The notes under the pieces are model-generated. The model ran no database searches and was not told the origin of the DNA. It saw nothing but the letters and a program-made list of their open reading frames with translations. Shown in pieces: positions 47,485 through 58,140 of a DNA stretch of 64,000 bases. Both the position numbers and the translations under genes were made by a program. Source of the DNA: Hydractinia symbiolongicarpus (lineage: Eukaryota; Cnidaria; Hydrozoa; Anthoathecata; Hydractiniidae); contig NC_079883.1 of assembly GCF_029227915.1 (NCBI RefSeq), positions 15,808,001 through 15,872,000 of the forward strand, given 5' to 3'. Each line of letters opens with the position of its first letter. Positions within the stretch are counted from its first letter, which is position 1.

Positions 47485-48130
47485 TATGTAGGAAAAATAG
47501 AATTGACCTAATGGTAAACTGGGTTCCAAGGGAACATTTAAGATTTGCTGACACTCTTAGTCGTATGATAGATCACGATGACTGACAAGTAAAAGAAGAG
47601 CTTTATAATAATTTGAACCAACTGTGGGGCCCTTTTACTGTTGACAGATCTGCTGACGACGACAACAAAAAGATATGTCGGTTTTATTCAAAATTTTATT
47701 GTCCCAATACAGAAGGAGTAAATGCGCTAAATTACGATTGGAAGGCGAAAACAACTACGTAGTACCTCCAACAAGTCTTGTAGGAAAAGTGTTAAAATAC
47801 ATGAAAACTTCGAAATGTAAAGGTGTAATTGTGTCACCTTAATGGCCTTCTGCTTATTTCTGGCCACTCCTGTTTTCAAAAAACAAAACTGCAATCACAG
47901 ACAGAAAGGTTTTTGGTGACCCAAAAGTATGTGTAACAAAGGGAAAAAATAAGAAGTGTTTCATTGGCAGCAAAAAATTCGTTTCGCCAATACTAGCTGT
48001 CAATTTAGATTTCAGCTAAAAATGCCACAGTGCAAATGCATCCGCTGGGACTACAAAAAATTAGAGCAATATACCACAGGGTACGAGTACTGGTCCACTG
48101 GGACTTTGATTAAGAGCACAATACTATACT
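47485..48130 (+). pseudogene. RNase H C-terminal remnant of the YR retrotransposon
   Basis: NWVPREHLRFADTLSRMIDH at about 47515, then WGPFTVDRSADDDNKK and CPNTEGVNALNYDW, then after a frameshift YVVPPTSLVGKVLKYM and WPSAYFWPLL. These phrases are characteristic of the RNase H end of DIRS/Ngaro polyproteins. There is an in-frame stop where a Trp is expected (47584), a frameshift near 47745 and another stop before WPSA. Confidence 0.65.
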
Positions 48131-48194
48131 CTGAAAGTTCAAGTAGAATCAAATTGTCATAATTTTCTCCCTTTTAGGCTTTATCACAAAACAC

Positions 48195-49146
48195 TTGAAA
48201 ATTGAAATTGAGAATGAATCTTTAAAACATTTGGCTACTGAGCTGCCAACATACATGTCATTTTGTAGAGAGGAGAATACCCTGAAGAAATATAAATCGT
48301 CTTTCAACCTTTGGGAACGCTGGTGTAAGTCTTTTAAAGTGTCAATTAAGCCAGCTAAACCAACCACTATTGCGTTGTTTATATTAGGCGGAGTTCAGTC
48401 CGGTTGGTCTTTGTCAAAAATCGAAGGTGCTTATTATGCTATAAAGTTTTTTCATCTTCTCGGAGGGTACGAAAACCCATGTGAAAATCCTATTGTTACT
48501 GAAATGCTTGAGGCTTCTAAACGAATTATTTCGACCAAGAAAAATAGAAAACAAACTATTACAATTGAACATTTAAAGTTATTACACACAAAACTTTCGC
48601 AGAAAAAAAACATTTACAATATGCAGGGTTTATGAGGTTTTCCGAGATAGGTGGTCTTAGACGTTGTGATATATCAATTTGTGAACCTTACATGAAACTG
48701 TTCGTAGAAAAGTGCAAAACTGACGTTTACAGAGAAGGAAGTTGGATTTTTATTAGTAAGACTGGAAACGAATTATGTCCAGTCAAAAATCTAAAAGTAT
48801 ACTTAGAACTTACAAAGTTAACGGACAAGAGTTCAGAGGAATTTATTTTTGGAGCAGTTACTGTGACAAAATCTAATCCGATTGGAACTCTTAGAAAAGG
48901 AAAGAGCTTATCATACACAAGAATGAGAGAAATACTCCTAGAAGAGCTCGATAGTATCGGTTTAGAAAAATCAAAGTTTGGCCTACATAGCCTTAGATCC
49001 GGTGGTGCAACAGCGGCTGCAAATGGCGGAGTCGCAGACAGGTAATTCAAACGACATGGGCGTTGGAAATCGAAATCAGCCAAAGATGGATACGTGCAAG
49101 ATGATCTTAACTCGTTACCTCCAGTTTTAAAAGCATTAGGTTTTTA
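48195..49146 (+). pseudogene. tyrosine recombinase of the YR retrotransposon, frameshifted
   Basis: It reads as one recombinase interrupted by a one-base loss near 48628 (first part ends MQGL, second starts MRFSEIGGLRRCDI) and a stop at about 49042. The N-terminal SAM-like domain has NTLKKYKSSFNLWERWC. Catalytic positions are all recognisable: Arg in MRFSE, H-x-x-R in FGLHSLRSGGA, His-Gly-Arg-Trp in KRHGRWKSKSA, and Tyr in KDGYVQDDL about nine residues later. This enzyme integrates circular DNA copies without target duplications in DIRS/Ngaro elements. The two lesions make the copy inactive, but the rest of the sequence is well preserved, so it is fairly young. Confidence 0.8.
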
Positions 49147-49605
49147 ATAAAAGTTAGAAAATTTTAATACGATAAGTAATACGACCAATAACCCTTACTT
49201 TTAAGTACAAGCTAAGACGACTCCTCTTCTCAAACAACTTGTTTTTATTCTGTCAGGTCTGGCTACGGGAAAATAAATAAGGTTAATTTCGTTTAAGCAA
49301 ATCGAATTAGAAATTAAAGGTAGACGAGTTTAAAAGGTATTTGAGGTGGGAGGTTAGAAGGTTAGCTGGAGAAAATGCGAATTAGTAGCTAGGTATTTGC
49401 AGCTAGCGAAAATATTGTTCCAGTCAACAAAACAGCATAGGAGGTAGAGATAGCTTTACATAAAAAATACCAGGCTGAGCTTACAGTCAGTAAGTCTGGT
49501 GTTGTACTTCCTGACCCAAAGTATCTTCCTTCTGAATAGCTCTGTGAGAATTATGGCATATAGTTTTAGCCATGCGTACTGTATAGTGATATATTCAATT
49601 CCCTA
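49147..49605. other. boundary region between two elements
   Basis: Probably the 3' end of the YR element and the start of the ISL2EU-like element. A frame with VSKSGVVLPDPKYLPSE (about 49488-49538) may be the upstream part of the SWIM-YqaJ gene. Confidence 0.3.
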
Positions 49606-51052
49606 ATGTTTAACCCCAGTGAGCTTGGTAGTTCAGATTTAAACGATTACAAAAGTTCAAAAGCATATAGCTATTTTAGTAATGGTTGGCTTGGCCTAAT
49701 ATTGTACCATGAAGTTGAACCAACCTTCAGTTATTGTTTTTTAAACGCTGATTGTCGACCATCACAGCGTATAAATGACCCTCCACATAACCTTTGGATT
49801 TGTGTGACAACAAGTAATAGCAAAGTTAAGTCTGCACATTGTGACTCCGTAGCTGATATGTCAGAGACCTAAAACCACATAGCAGCATTGTTTTTTCATC
49901 TTGAAGCAGCAGTTAGGCTTGGACTGACCAATATGTCATGTACCAGTAAACCGTGAGAGTGGCTCCCTAACCGTACAGAGGTAAAACCGGTCAAGATCAA
50001 AGATGTTACATTTAAACGTGATGATTTTGGAAAAAGAGGTAAAGAATCGAAGGGTCTTTCAAGTACATCAAAGAAGGACTATAATCCCTTTGATGTGTCA
50101 TTAAGAACTTTAAAGCTTTGCGATGTAGTTGCTGCACTTGAAAAGGTTGTTCCAGACAGCACTCTTTCAATGGCTGTTCCAAAACCGGAAGCAGATTTCA
50201 TGCGTAAGATTGTCACTGGAAAATTACCGAACCCCAATACCCTTGTTAGCATCAATGATGTCATTTTAATGTCCAATTCTATTGAAACTTTTCATAGCAA
50301 TGTTGCAGTACACTTTTCAGCATCAAATATTAAGCAAATTAAAATTATTACTCGATATCAATGTTGTAATGAAAACTGGTATGCTTTTCGCAAAGGTGTC
50401 ATAACTGCATCCAGAGCTCATGAAGTAAAAACCAAAGCGGAAAGGTTTGTGAAAAAGGTGGATGTACCATAAATTTTTGGCAGTTGTTTCAAAAGATTTC
50501 CGGTTTTGTGTTCCTTAGTCCAAATACTCCAGCATTAAAGTATGGACGCTCAGTGGAAGTTAACGCAGTGAATAAATTTTATAAGTATTATTCTGAAGGT
50601 CATAAGAATGTTGAAGTCATTGAGCGTGGGTTATTTTTAGACAAGTTTTTCCAGTCATAGGTGCTAGTCCAGACAGAGTTATTTTGTGTTCGTGTTGTCC
50701 TAAGTCATGCTTAGAAGTATAATGTCCATACTCCATTAATTACAAATCTCCAAATCATCCTAAAATTCATCTACCCTATTTAAAATATGTCGAAGGGAAG
50801 TTAGTTCTGAACAAAAATCATCAGTATTTTACCCAGTGTCAAATGCAGATGGGAGTTACTGGTTTAAAATTTTGCAACTTTTTTGTTTGGACTCAGTATG
50901 GTTTTTTGGTAGAGGAAGTTCAGTTTGATCCTAAGTTTTGGAACGATCTTAAAAAAAATTATCTTATCTTTCTATGTGCATTATCTGAAACGCACGTTCT
51001 CACAATAAATGGTATATATGGAATAAAAACAATAAAAAGGCTATTTTTATAG
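49606..51052 (+). pseudogene. SWIM zinc finger plus YqaJ-type exonuclease of an ISL2EU-like transposon
   Basis: Three frame segments form one decayed gene. 49606-49872 has DLNDYKSSKAYSYFSNGWLG and PPHNLWICV, leading into a SWIM finger remnant (AHCDSVADMSET, stop, NHIAAL) in which the second Cys is Ser and the third is a stop codon. 50000-50472 holds the linker and the start of the YqaJ fold (NWYAFRKGVITASRAHEV). 50480-51052 holds the nuclease core: FLSPNTPALKYGRSVE, GASPDRV, a CLEV strand broken by a stop where CP follows, and YFTQCQMQMGVTG. The D, E and Q-x-Q positions fit the PD-(D/E)xK nuclease. ISL2EU elements characteristically pair such a gene with a DDE transposase, here at 51486-52190 facing it. 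Confidence 0.75.
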
Positions 51053-51485
51053 CCTGTTCCAGTAAGAAGGTAAGTAAACAGGTTTTGTTATCATAATATA
51101 TATAATATGCATAACAATACCTACATATATGGTCGCTAGTTCAAATTCCGCTCAGTCCAAGTTTTTACTTTTGCCGACAGAGATCACCTCCACTTCTGAA
51201 TATTGTATAATGTGTATATGCCTGGTACTACTGTTGTTTTACTACTGTTCCATGAATTGTATGATATGTAATGTAATACTACTGTTCTACTACTGTTCTC
51301 TAAATTGGATAATGTATAATACTGTACCCAGAATACATAAATATATATGTATATATCATTTTATATGATGAAAACAAGTTGAGGAAAGTAAGGTAAAACT
51401 TAAAAAACAAAACATTTTGTGTTTGCCAATAATGTTTTTTATAGATATGTGGCTTTAAAAAAAGCCGTTTTTTTCTTCATCAAGA

Positions 51486-52190
51486 TTATTTTGCTTGCAT
51501 GAGGCGTGGCGTTAAATTGCACAGAGCAGCACAGGTTGGAACAATATGATCAGCATGTTGAAGCATGGTGATTGGTAACACATACTTGAGAATGCGAAAC
51601 GTTTTTATGCGATTAATTGCTCGTTTAACATGAATCCGCAAATTTGCAACATCTTTAGTACGTTTACATTCTTCAGTGGTCATTTGCGCTTTTATTCTAG
51701 CACCTGGTGGAACACTTAAACTACAAAATCTTAAAAGTAGATCTTCTTTTATTTGGAACCCTCTGTCTGCCATTATTTCATCCTCTCTTTCCAGCGCATC
51801 AAAAAACCCACTATCCTCACAAATGCGTTCGTTCGTTCGACCACCATAACAATCTGACAGGAAAGTGATGAAACCAGTAGGAGAAATTCCAATTAAAAAT
51901 TTAATTGTATTATGGCTTTTGTAATCTGACCAGGTTTGTGCTTGAAGCTCCAAAGATTTTGGTCTTTCGATAAAAACCTCTGTGCAGTCGATAATGCAGC
52001 GCAGCTTTTAATGTCCCATTTTTTTGTAAATATTTGCCAAATGATCCCTAATAGCCTCTCGAGGAAGCCAGTTTACCAAGCAATTTCCAAGGGCAGTGCT
52101 AAGCAAACGTACCCAAGTTGTGAAAATATTTGAACATGTTGCTGGAGTACAGGTATGCAGTATGTCGTTAATCGAGTAAAGCCGAAATAA
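51486..52190 (-). pseudogene. DDE transposase (DDE_Tnp_4 type), N-terminally truncated
   Basis: Minus-strand frame from about 52190 to the stop at 51486 with one internal TAA (about 52007-52009). It shows the HTH-like TCSNIFTTWVRLLSTALG, then CIIDCTEVFIERPKSLE with the first catalytic Asp, TWSDYKSHNTIKFLIGISP, CYGGRTNERIC, EDEIMADRGF with the second Asp, and near the end KRAINRIKTFRIL with a candidate region for the Glu. The spacing and phrases match IS4EU/ISL2EU transposases of animals. The THAP finger expected at the N-terminus is absent from this frame. It would cut and paste the element; this copy is dead. Confidence 0.8.
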
Positions 52191-52199
52191 AATTTAGCC

Positions 52200-53760
52200 G
52201 CAATAAAAACACAATTTACAACCTTTTGTTACCCCGTCATAGGAAAAACAATTGGTCAATTTCATTTTATTTTGCGAAATAAGTTTTAGTAAAGGTTAAC
52301 AAATTAACTGGTGACACTGAACTGAGCGCTTAGTACGGGAAAACCGTGCGGCATATGCGTTCAGGCTTAAAACCCTATTCAAAAAAACTATTGCATCTGT
52401 GGTTTACAAACCACAGGATACACTCTGTTGAAACGCCGGGTTAAGCCACAAATAACTGTGTTACCCAGCGTTAAACACCAGAATGAGTGATTAATAAGAA
52501 CCGTCAACTGTGCCACACATTCAAGTAAAGCGCTTTAGTGCAGACAAATAGTGTGTAGAAAATCAAGTGAACTGCACACAACTTTGTGGTGTTTCTGGTG
52601 TAATATACTATTCCAAAAATAACTCTTGACAACTTAGGTAAAATAAAAACACAGATTACAATTCATTGTTACCACGTCATAGCGAAAGCAGCAGGCAACT
52701 TTCTTTATTTGTTCAGGGAATGTTCCCGGTAAAAGTTTAAAAAAATCTTAATCTGAGCGCTTAGTATAGGTAAACAATGTGTAGTTTTTTCTGTAAAAAA
52801 CGTTATCACAACCTCGGTTAAACAGAAACACAGGAAACAGCTCGTTGTTAACACCGGACTAAGCGCTTAGTACAGGTAGACTGTTGAGCGCTTAGTATAG
52901 GTAAACAATGTGACACGTCCATATAGGTGTAATACACTTTTCTGTAAAAAAAACGTTATCGCAACTTCAGTTAAACAGAAACACAGGAAACAGCCCGGTC
53001 GTCAACACCAGACTGAGCACTTAAGAGTTAAACCGTGTCATACATGAGCTTAGGCTAACACTATTTTCCAAAAATCTTTATCACTTTGGTTTTAAAAGAA
53101 ATAAGGAAACAGGCTGGCTTTACCCAGTCCAGTTAAAAAAACACTCAGCAATTTAATTTTAGAATAAATTTTCATAACAGTATTAAAAGCTGTGGCTACC
53201 TGGCTGTATTTAGCATAATTATTTAAGGAATGTTGTTGGTAGCTAAACTGTATTTGGCTACCTTAACCTTTTAGTTAGTGGTAGCTACACAGGAAACAGC
53301 CCGTTGTTAACACTGGACTGAGCTGTTAATACAGGTAAACTGTGTCGCACATGATTATAGGCGTAACACCATTTTTTGAAAAACTTTCCCGCAGCTTCGG
53401 TTAAAAAAAACGTAAGTTTTCATAGCAGTAATAAAATTGGTAGCTGCCTAACTGCATTTAGCATAAGAATAAAGAATTGTGTAGCAGCCAAACTGCATTT
53501 AGCTACTTTCACTTTTTAGCTACAGTTAGCTAAAGGGAGCTAGCTAGGTAGACCCAACTTCAACATAAAAATAAATAACAATATACCAAACTGAAAAAAA
53601 CTTTAAAAGAATAGGAATGAACAAAGATAACTATAGCAAGCTGCCTCAAAATCTACGTTTTGTAGCTAGCCAAAAACTTAAAATTGGTTTGTTTAAGATT
53701 TATACGTAGCTAGAAAACGTGATGAAATATTCCCCTTAACATGTGAAAACATACAGAAAC
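52200..53760 (-). repeat. modular dispersed element, copy D (inverted)
   Basis: Reverse-complement modules in series: GAGCGCTTAGTA(C/T)GG at about 52324, 52754, 52860 and 52885, GGAAACAGC(C/T)CG at 52827, 52987 and 53291, AACGCCGGGTTAAGCCAC at 52431, and the CTACGTTTTGTAGCTAGCC end at about 53652. At least four tandem modules, non-coding. Confidence 0.6.
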
Positions 53761-53862
53761 TAAATAATCCTAAGAAAGAATAGGATACAACGTACTCAGA
53801 AGAAAAAAGGATTAAAAAGAGACAAATTTCAAACATCGCTTGCAAACGAAAATGAACGTGGA

Positions 53863-54978
53863 ACCGTAAATAATTACTCCCCGAAAAAAATTACTCACCC
53901 AGTAGGAGTGGTAATTTCCCAGAAAATCATTACTCCTACTCGGAAATTATTACTCCCTTGAAATCACTCTTTTATGAATGGAGGATTACTTTTTTCCCAG
54001 TAAAAACTAACTTTCCTATTAAAACTAACCCATGAAGACATTCCACTGCAAATTCGAATGTGCGAGCTTCCTTTATTCATAATTTTTATACTTTGTTTTA
54101 TCGATTTCTAATCTTAAACAGTTCTTAAACATGTTGTCAAGCTTCAGTAATTTTTACTCTGTTTGGTACATTTTTGAAACTCAAACGTTTATTTTATCTA
54201 CAACAAAATATTATTATTTACTTTATCCGATAAGTTCTTAAGCTTAAGGTCAAAAGTTTGTTTTCCTATTATTTAAAGCTCTAATAATCTATTATTTACT
54301 TCATTTATGAATTTTTAAGCTTGATGTTTTCCAGATTTTATAAGATTTTAAGCTCCGAAAAGTTTTTCTCTCGTGATTTGTTAGCTATAATCATTTTGTT
54401 TCTAAACTCAAAACCGATTGTACTTTTTTGTATTTGTTAAATTTTTTTCCTATTCATTTTATTACAGTTTTTGTTGTAAGGTTGTAGTTATCGTGAGAAA
54501 AAAGATTATCAAATGATCTTGAAATGATTATTCTAAAGTCAAGTTTAGCTGCATATATACATAGAGATATCTCTATGATATATACCAACCATTATAAAAA
54601 ACAATTAAAATCATTTGATTCTGAAAACTTTTTGTATTGACATTTCTTTAAACAACTCTTGCTTCTTATAAAAACCTGTATATATATAGATTTTGATGGT
54701 CCCACTGAAAAAGGAAGCCAGACCCACCCCATCGGATTTTTGACTCTTTCGGTAGTCCACTGTAAGTTCTCTTAATAAATTCTTTTTATCAGCATAATAA
54801 TGGTCATGTTTATTTATTAAGATAGGGGAGTAAAAATTTCCTGCGAGGAGTAATAATTTTCTGGTAAATAGATACTACCGGGAGTAACAATATCCCGGGA
54901 AATAACTACTGGGGATTACTTATTTCCTAGTAAATTATTACTAGGGAGTAAACTTTTAGGGGAGTATGTTTTTACGGT
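53863..54978. mobile_element. 1.1-kb element with ends made of iterated ATTACTCC motifs
   Basis: The left end starts ACCGTAAATAATTACTCCCC and the right end is the inverse, ending in GGGGAGTATGTTTTTACGGT. Each end region (53863-53965, 54825-54978) holds four to six copies of (A/T)TTACTCC separated by AAATTTCC-like spacers. The central 850 bases have no frame. It is a non-autonomous DNA transposon whose inverted ends are built of internal repeats. Confidence 0.65.
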
Positions 54979-55185
54979 GACACCGGTACCTGTTCTTTAA
55001 GCTCAAAATCGCTTGAAGATCCGGTAAATTTAAAAATGGCAGAAAGGGGCTTTAATCAAACAGCTTTCTGTGTAGCTAGTTAGTTACCTAGGTAGCTTTT
55101 ACTAAGAAGGGGCAGGTCAACACCAAATGATTATGCTGCTAACTAGCTAACAAAACTAAAAATAGTTCTTGCCTGATAAAAGACT

Positions 55186-56812
55186 TGTTTTTTGATTGGG
55201 TGTCCCTAATCTCCAGTGGAGGATTGGAAGTATCGTATGTAGAAAAAGGATTTTGTGTGGGTAAAGGGATGACCTAAGAAACAAGGGCTTTATCAGACGC
55301 ACAGGCCTTGTTTCTTATACCGCTTTCTGCTCGGGTAGTGAAATTGATCCGTGATAGAATCAAAACAACCCGACCTGGCGTAAGCGGTCGTTCATTTTGA
55401 AGGGTCTGTTTATAACGGAAGGGTTACCTCTATATATATCTTTCTCGATTTGTTTGTTGGCCATGATTAACAGATTTTGTAAGTAATCGATAACAAACCA
55501 CGTGCGATGATTAGCGAGGTGAAAAAGGAAAGGGAAAAATGTACTTTCTCGTTGCTAAAGAAGACTGAGTCACGTGATTTCATGGGTAAATATAATTGGT
55601 AGGTGAAGGGCACCTGTAATGGTGAGATTTTAATTGGTTGAGAGCACCACTGCGCCTCGGGTAAGTGACGTAATGTACAGTTTGTGAGTAGCGAATATAC
55701 AACAAGGTAGAGGGGCAATGCTAGAGACGTGGAACAGGCGCGCCTGGGGGTAATCTGGATGAGTAGAAAACTAGGCTAACGACCGAGCTAGCGTGTATGT
55801 ACAGTTCTAAAAGCCGTTAAATGTGCACAGCGTTAGTCTTCACTGGAAAGGAATAAAGGAAATGGTGAAGGTACTCATGCACCCTTCTCTTCCGTGTATA
55901 CGGACTCTCGAAACGCGGGTCCACCGCAGAGCTGGCTGTATTTTCTGGATTTAAAATTTTTTTTTGATTGGTGAACTACGCGGCGAGTAGGGTCTTTTCA
56001 GGGCCAAGTGCGTAACAAAGGGCCGGGCGAACTGAAATAAAGTAGCCAAAGGAGCAATTAAAATCGTAAATAAGACTAAAAACATAAGGGGTTTGATATC
56101 AAAAATTGAGGAAATAACAAGAGTTATATTGACAGTCGTGTTATATAATACAAGTATTATGTATAACACGTTAGTTCGTTACAAATAGAATAATATCTAT
56201 TTTATTTGATCCGTACCACGTGGTAGTGGCAATTGTTTGTAATACATTCTATTTCATAAGGACACAGCCGGTATCGCAGTAGGTTACTTCAGTAAAACAT
56301 CAACAGTGATGGCGGTTAGCTAGGTTACATTCTTATGTTGTTTTAGTATAAAAATCGCAATATTGCTGTTTCCCACGTATTTCCTAATAGGGTTTTCGTA
56401 TTCTTGTCTAGTGTCGTAATAAATTATTTGATACTGGTATAGCAAAACAAACGTCATTATCGAACAGTATGTGATTGGATTTACAATATTCCACCATTAT
56501 TGTTACGTCATTGTTTATTTTTACTAGCATGATAGTAGCTTTTTTGCATCACATTTTTTAATTCGATTGGTAACGAAGATGTATGTGCCAATGTCGAGGG
56601 ATCCATATCGGCGATTCCGAGGCAAACAACGTGTTGGGACGGGGGCCTAAAAGGAGAGAGAGAGAGGGATGTTCCTTACAGAAGGAACAAGGCCTGTGCG
56701 TCTGATGAAACCCTTGTTTCTTGGGGCCATCCCTTTACCCACACAACATCCTTTATCTACATACGATACATCGAATCCTCCACTGCAGATTAGGGACACC
56801 CAATCAAAAAAC
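55186..56812. mobile_element. 1.6-kb DNA transposon with about 130-bp terminal inverted repeats
   Basis: TGTTTTTTGATTGGGTGTCC at 55186 is mirrored at the right end, and the arms continue through AAAGGGATG, GAAACAAGGG, GACGCACAGGCCTTGT (55290-55320 with 56690-56715). The interior (55320-56680) includes a (GA)n run near 56655 and weak frames at 55467-55718 and 55951-56169 without motifs. Probably non-autonomous. Confidence 0.7.
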
Positions 56813-56813
56813 A

Positions 56814-57661
56814 TATTATATTAATAATAGCTACTACCAAGCAGTCCAGCAAGGAAGCAAAAAAAAAAAATTCGGTCATACGTCTGTGGAATGTCCTGGC
56901 CGCATGAAGAATATAGTCTATTCATGAGGCCCGTCAAAATCAGATTACTTACGATATGTGTTCAGTTTGGTTATTGTATTGGCTAAGATTGAAATGAAGC
57001 ATTCTCATTGGCTTTTGGGAAAATGGAAATTTTCCATTTTGGAAAGGCTATATCTCAAGGACTCGTGACTTTTGAACACTCTAGATCGGTTTTTATGAAA
57101 GTAAACTGAATTTCCTGTAAGACCAAGAGGTTTTGGGGCCGCTCTGCCCCAGGGGATGTTGGATTGATACTGGATAGAATTATTCCCAAATGTGACTGTT
57201 CTCACTCTAAGTAAACGTATTGAGCCCGGATTAGCACGATAATTTGGACGATTGCAAGCATCAAATGTAATTATAAAATTATTTAAAAGAGTAAGAGGTA
57301 GTTTCTTATTGATTAACTTATGAAGAAAAATAATATTGCACATCTTGACATAATCAAAAAAAGAAAGAATTTTAAGATTCAGAAACAGAGGAGCTGAATG
57401 AGAATTAAAGTCGGAAAAGGTTATTATGTGCATAGCTCTTTTTTGTAGATTTAAAACTCGGTGGGTTTTATAAGATGAGTTCTGACCCCAGACTTGACAA
57501 GTGTAAGACATATGTGAGTGAAATAGGGCGAAGTATAGAGACACTACTATAGATGGAGAAACATAATGCCTGAGTTTGCACAGTGCGCCATTAGCTTGTT
57601 TTAACTTATCGCAAACAATATCTGTGTTTTTCTCAATTGATGTTTTCGTCAATAAAAACAC
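56814..57661 (-). mobile_element. 5'-truncated LINE (Jockey/CR1-like), second copy
   Basis: The reverse-transcriptase C-terminus (57005-57661) is followed by a 3' UTR with GGCCTCATGAATAGACTATA and an A/T-rich end abutting the transposon at 56812. Its 5' truncation point at 57661/57662 directly abuts a plus-strand virus-like frame. Confidence 0.65.
57005..57661 (-). pseudogene. LINE reverse transcriptase thumb and C-terminus
   Basis: 218 codons without interruption. NTDIVCDKLKQANGALCKLR followed by HYVSPSIVVSLYFALFHSHM and SYTCQVWG is the standard post-core region of non-LTR reverse transcriptases. LQKRAMHIITF and PLFLNLKILSFFDYVKM follow, and the end has TVTFGNNSIQYQSNIPW. The catalytic palm is missing through 5' truncation. 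The intact length suggests recent insertion. It differs clearly from the LINE at 57858-60993 and from the fragment at 17128-17535, so at least three LINE lineages are present. Confidence 0.8.
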
Positions 57662-57863
57662 CTAGGACTTGGCGCGCCACTACGTATTCCTCCGCGAGGT
57701 ATAACTTTAGCTATGAGCGTAGGACAAGCAGGTCTGAAGAATGCTTCAAAAAGGCTAGGGATAAAGGCTATGAAACATGAGAGTATTATACTACTTGCAG
57801 AATTAAGGCTGAACTCAATTGTTGATTTAATCTCCTAAGCGATCGAGAATGGTGTTGTAAGCG
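57662..57863 (+). pseudogene. virus-like gene, upstream segment, cut by two LINEs
   Basis: The frame starts at 57662, right at the LINE truncation point, and runs to the next LINE with one stop (TAA 57836-57838). It reads GLGAPLRIPPRGITLAM and QAGLKNASKRLGIKAMKHES: a basic, Gly/Ala/Arg-rich start of the sort found in small structural or DNA-binding virion proteins, though I cannot name a family. At the LINE border the 6-base TAAGCG (57858-57863) recurs at 60988-60993, and the frame phase on the two sides agrees, so the segment at 60988-61265 is probably the rest of the same gene. Confidence 0.45.
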
Positions 57864-58140
57864 ACAATATTATTTATTTATTTATTTATTTGACGAATGT
57901 TTTACAAGGATGGCCATTTCAGATAAAATCTGTTATCAACATGGGTCCTTGAAATAAATAGGATAAAAAATATTAGTAACAATAAAACAAGAAATGTAAA
58001 TGTACAATAAAAACGGTCGTATAAATATATAAACAGCAGAAAACACAGACAAAAGGCTAAAAATCAAAATACCACACTAGAAAAATGAGTTGATCAAGAC
58101 AAAAAACAAACAAAAAACAAACAAAAAGCCATAAAAAAGA

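Larger units (their letters stand above)
46569..49146 (+). mobile_element. DIRS/Ngaro-type retrotransposon, decayed, RT deleted
   Basis: The order gag, RNase H, tyrosine recombinase is that of YR retrotransposons, but only about 140 bases separate the gag stop from the RNase H remains, so the reverse transcriptase has been lost by deletion. The 17-bp array lies immediately upstream. Split direct or inverted termini were not identified. Confidence 0.75.
49606..52190. mobile_element. ISL2EU-like DNA transposon, decayed
   Basis: Convergent SWIM-YqaJ (plus) and DDE transposase (minus) genes about 430 bases apart. Ends and target duplication were not identified; the THAP and N-terminal part of the transposase is missing on the right, where copy D of the modular element begins. 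Confidence 0.7.
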
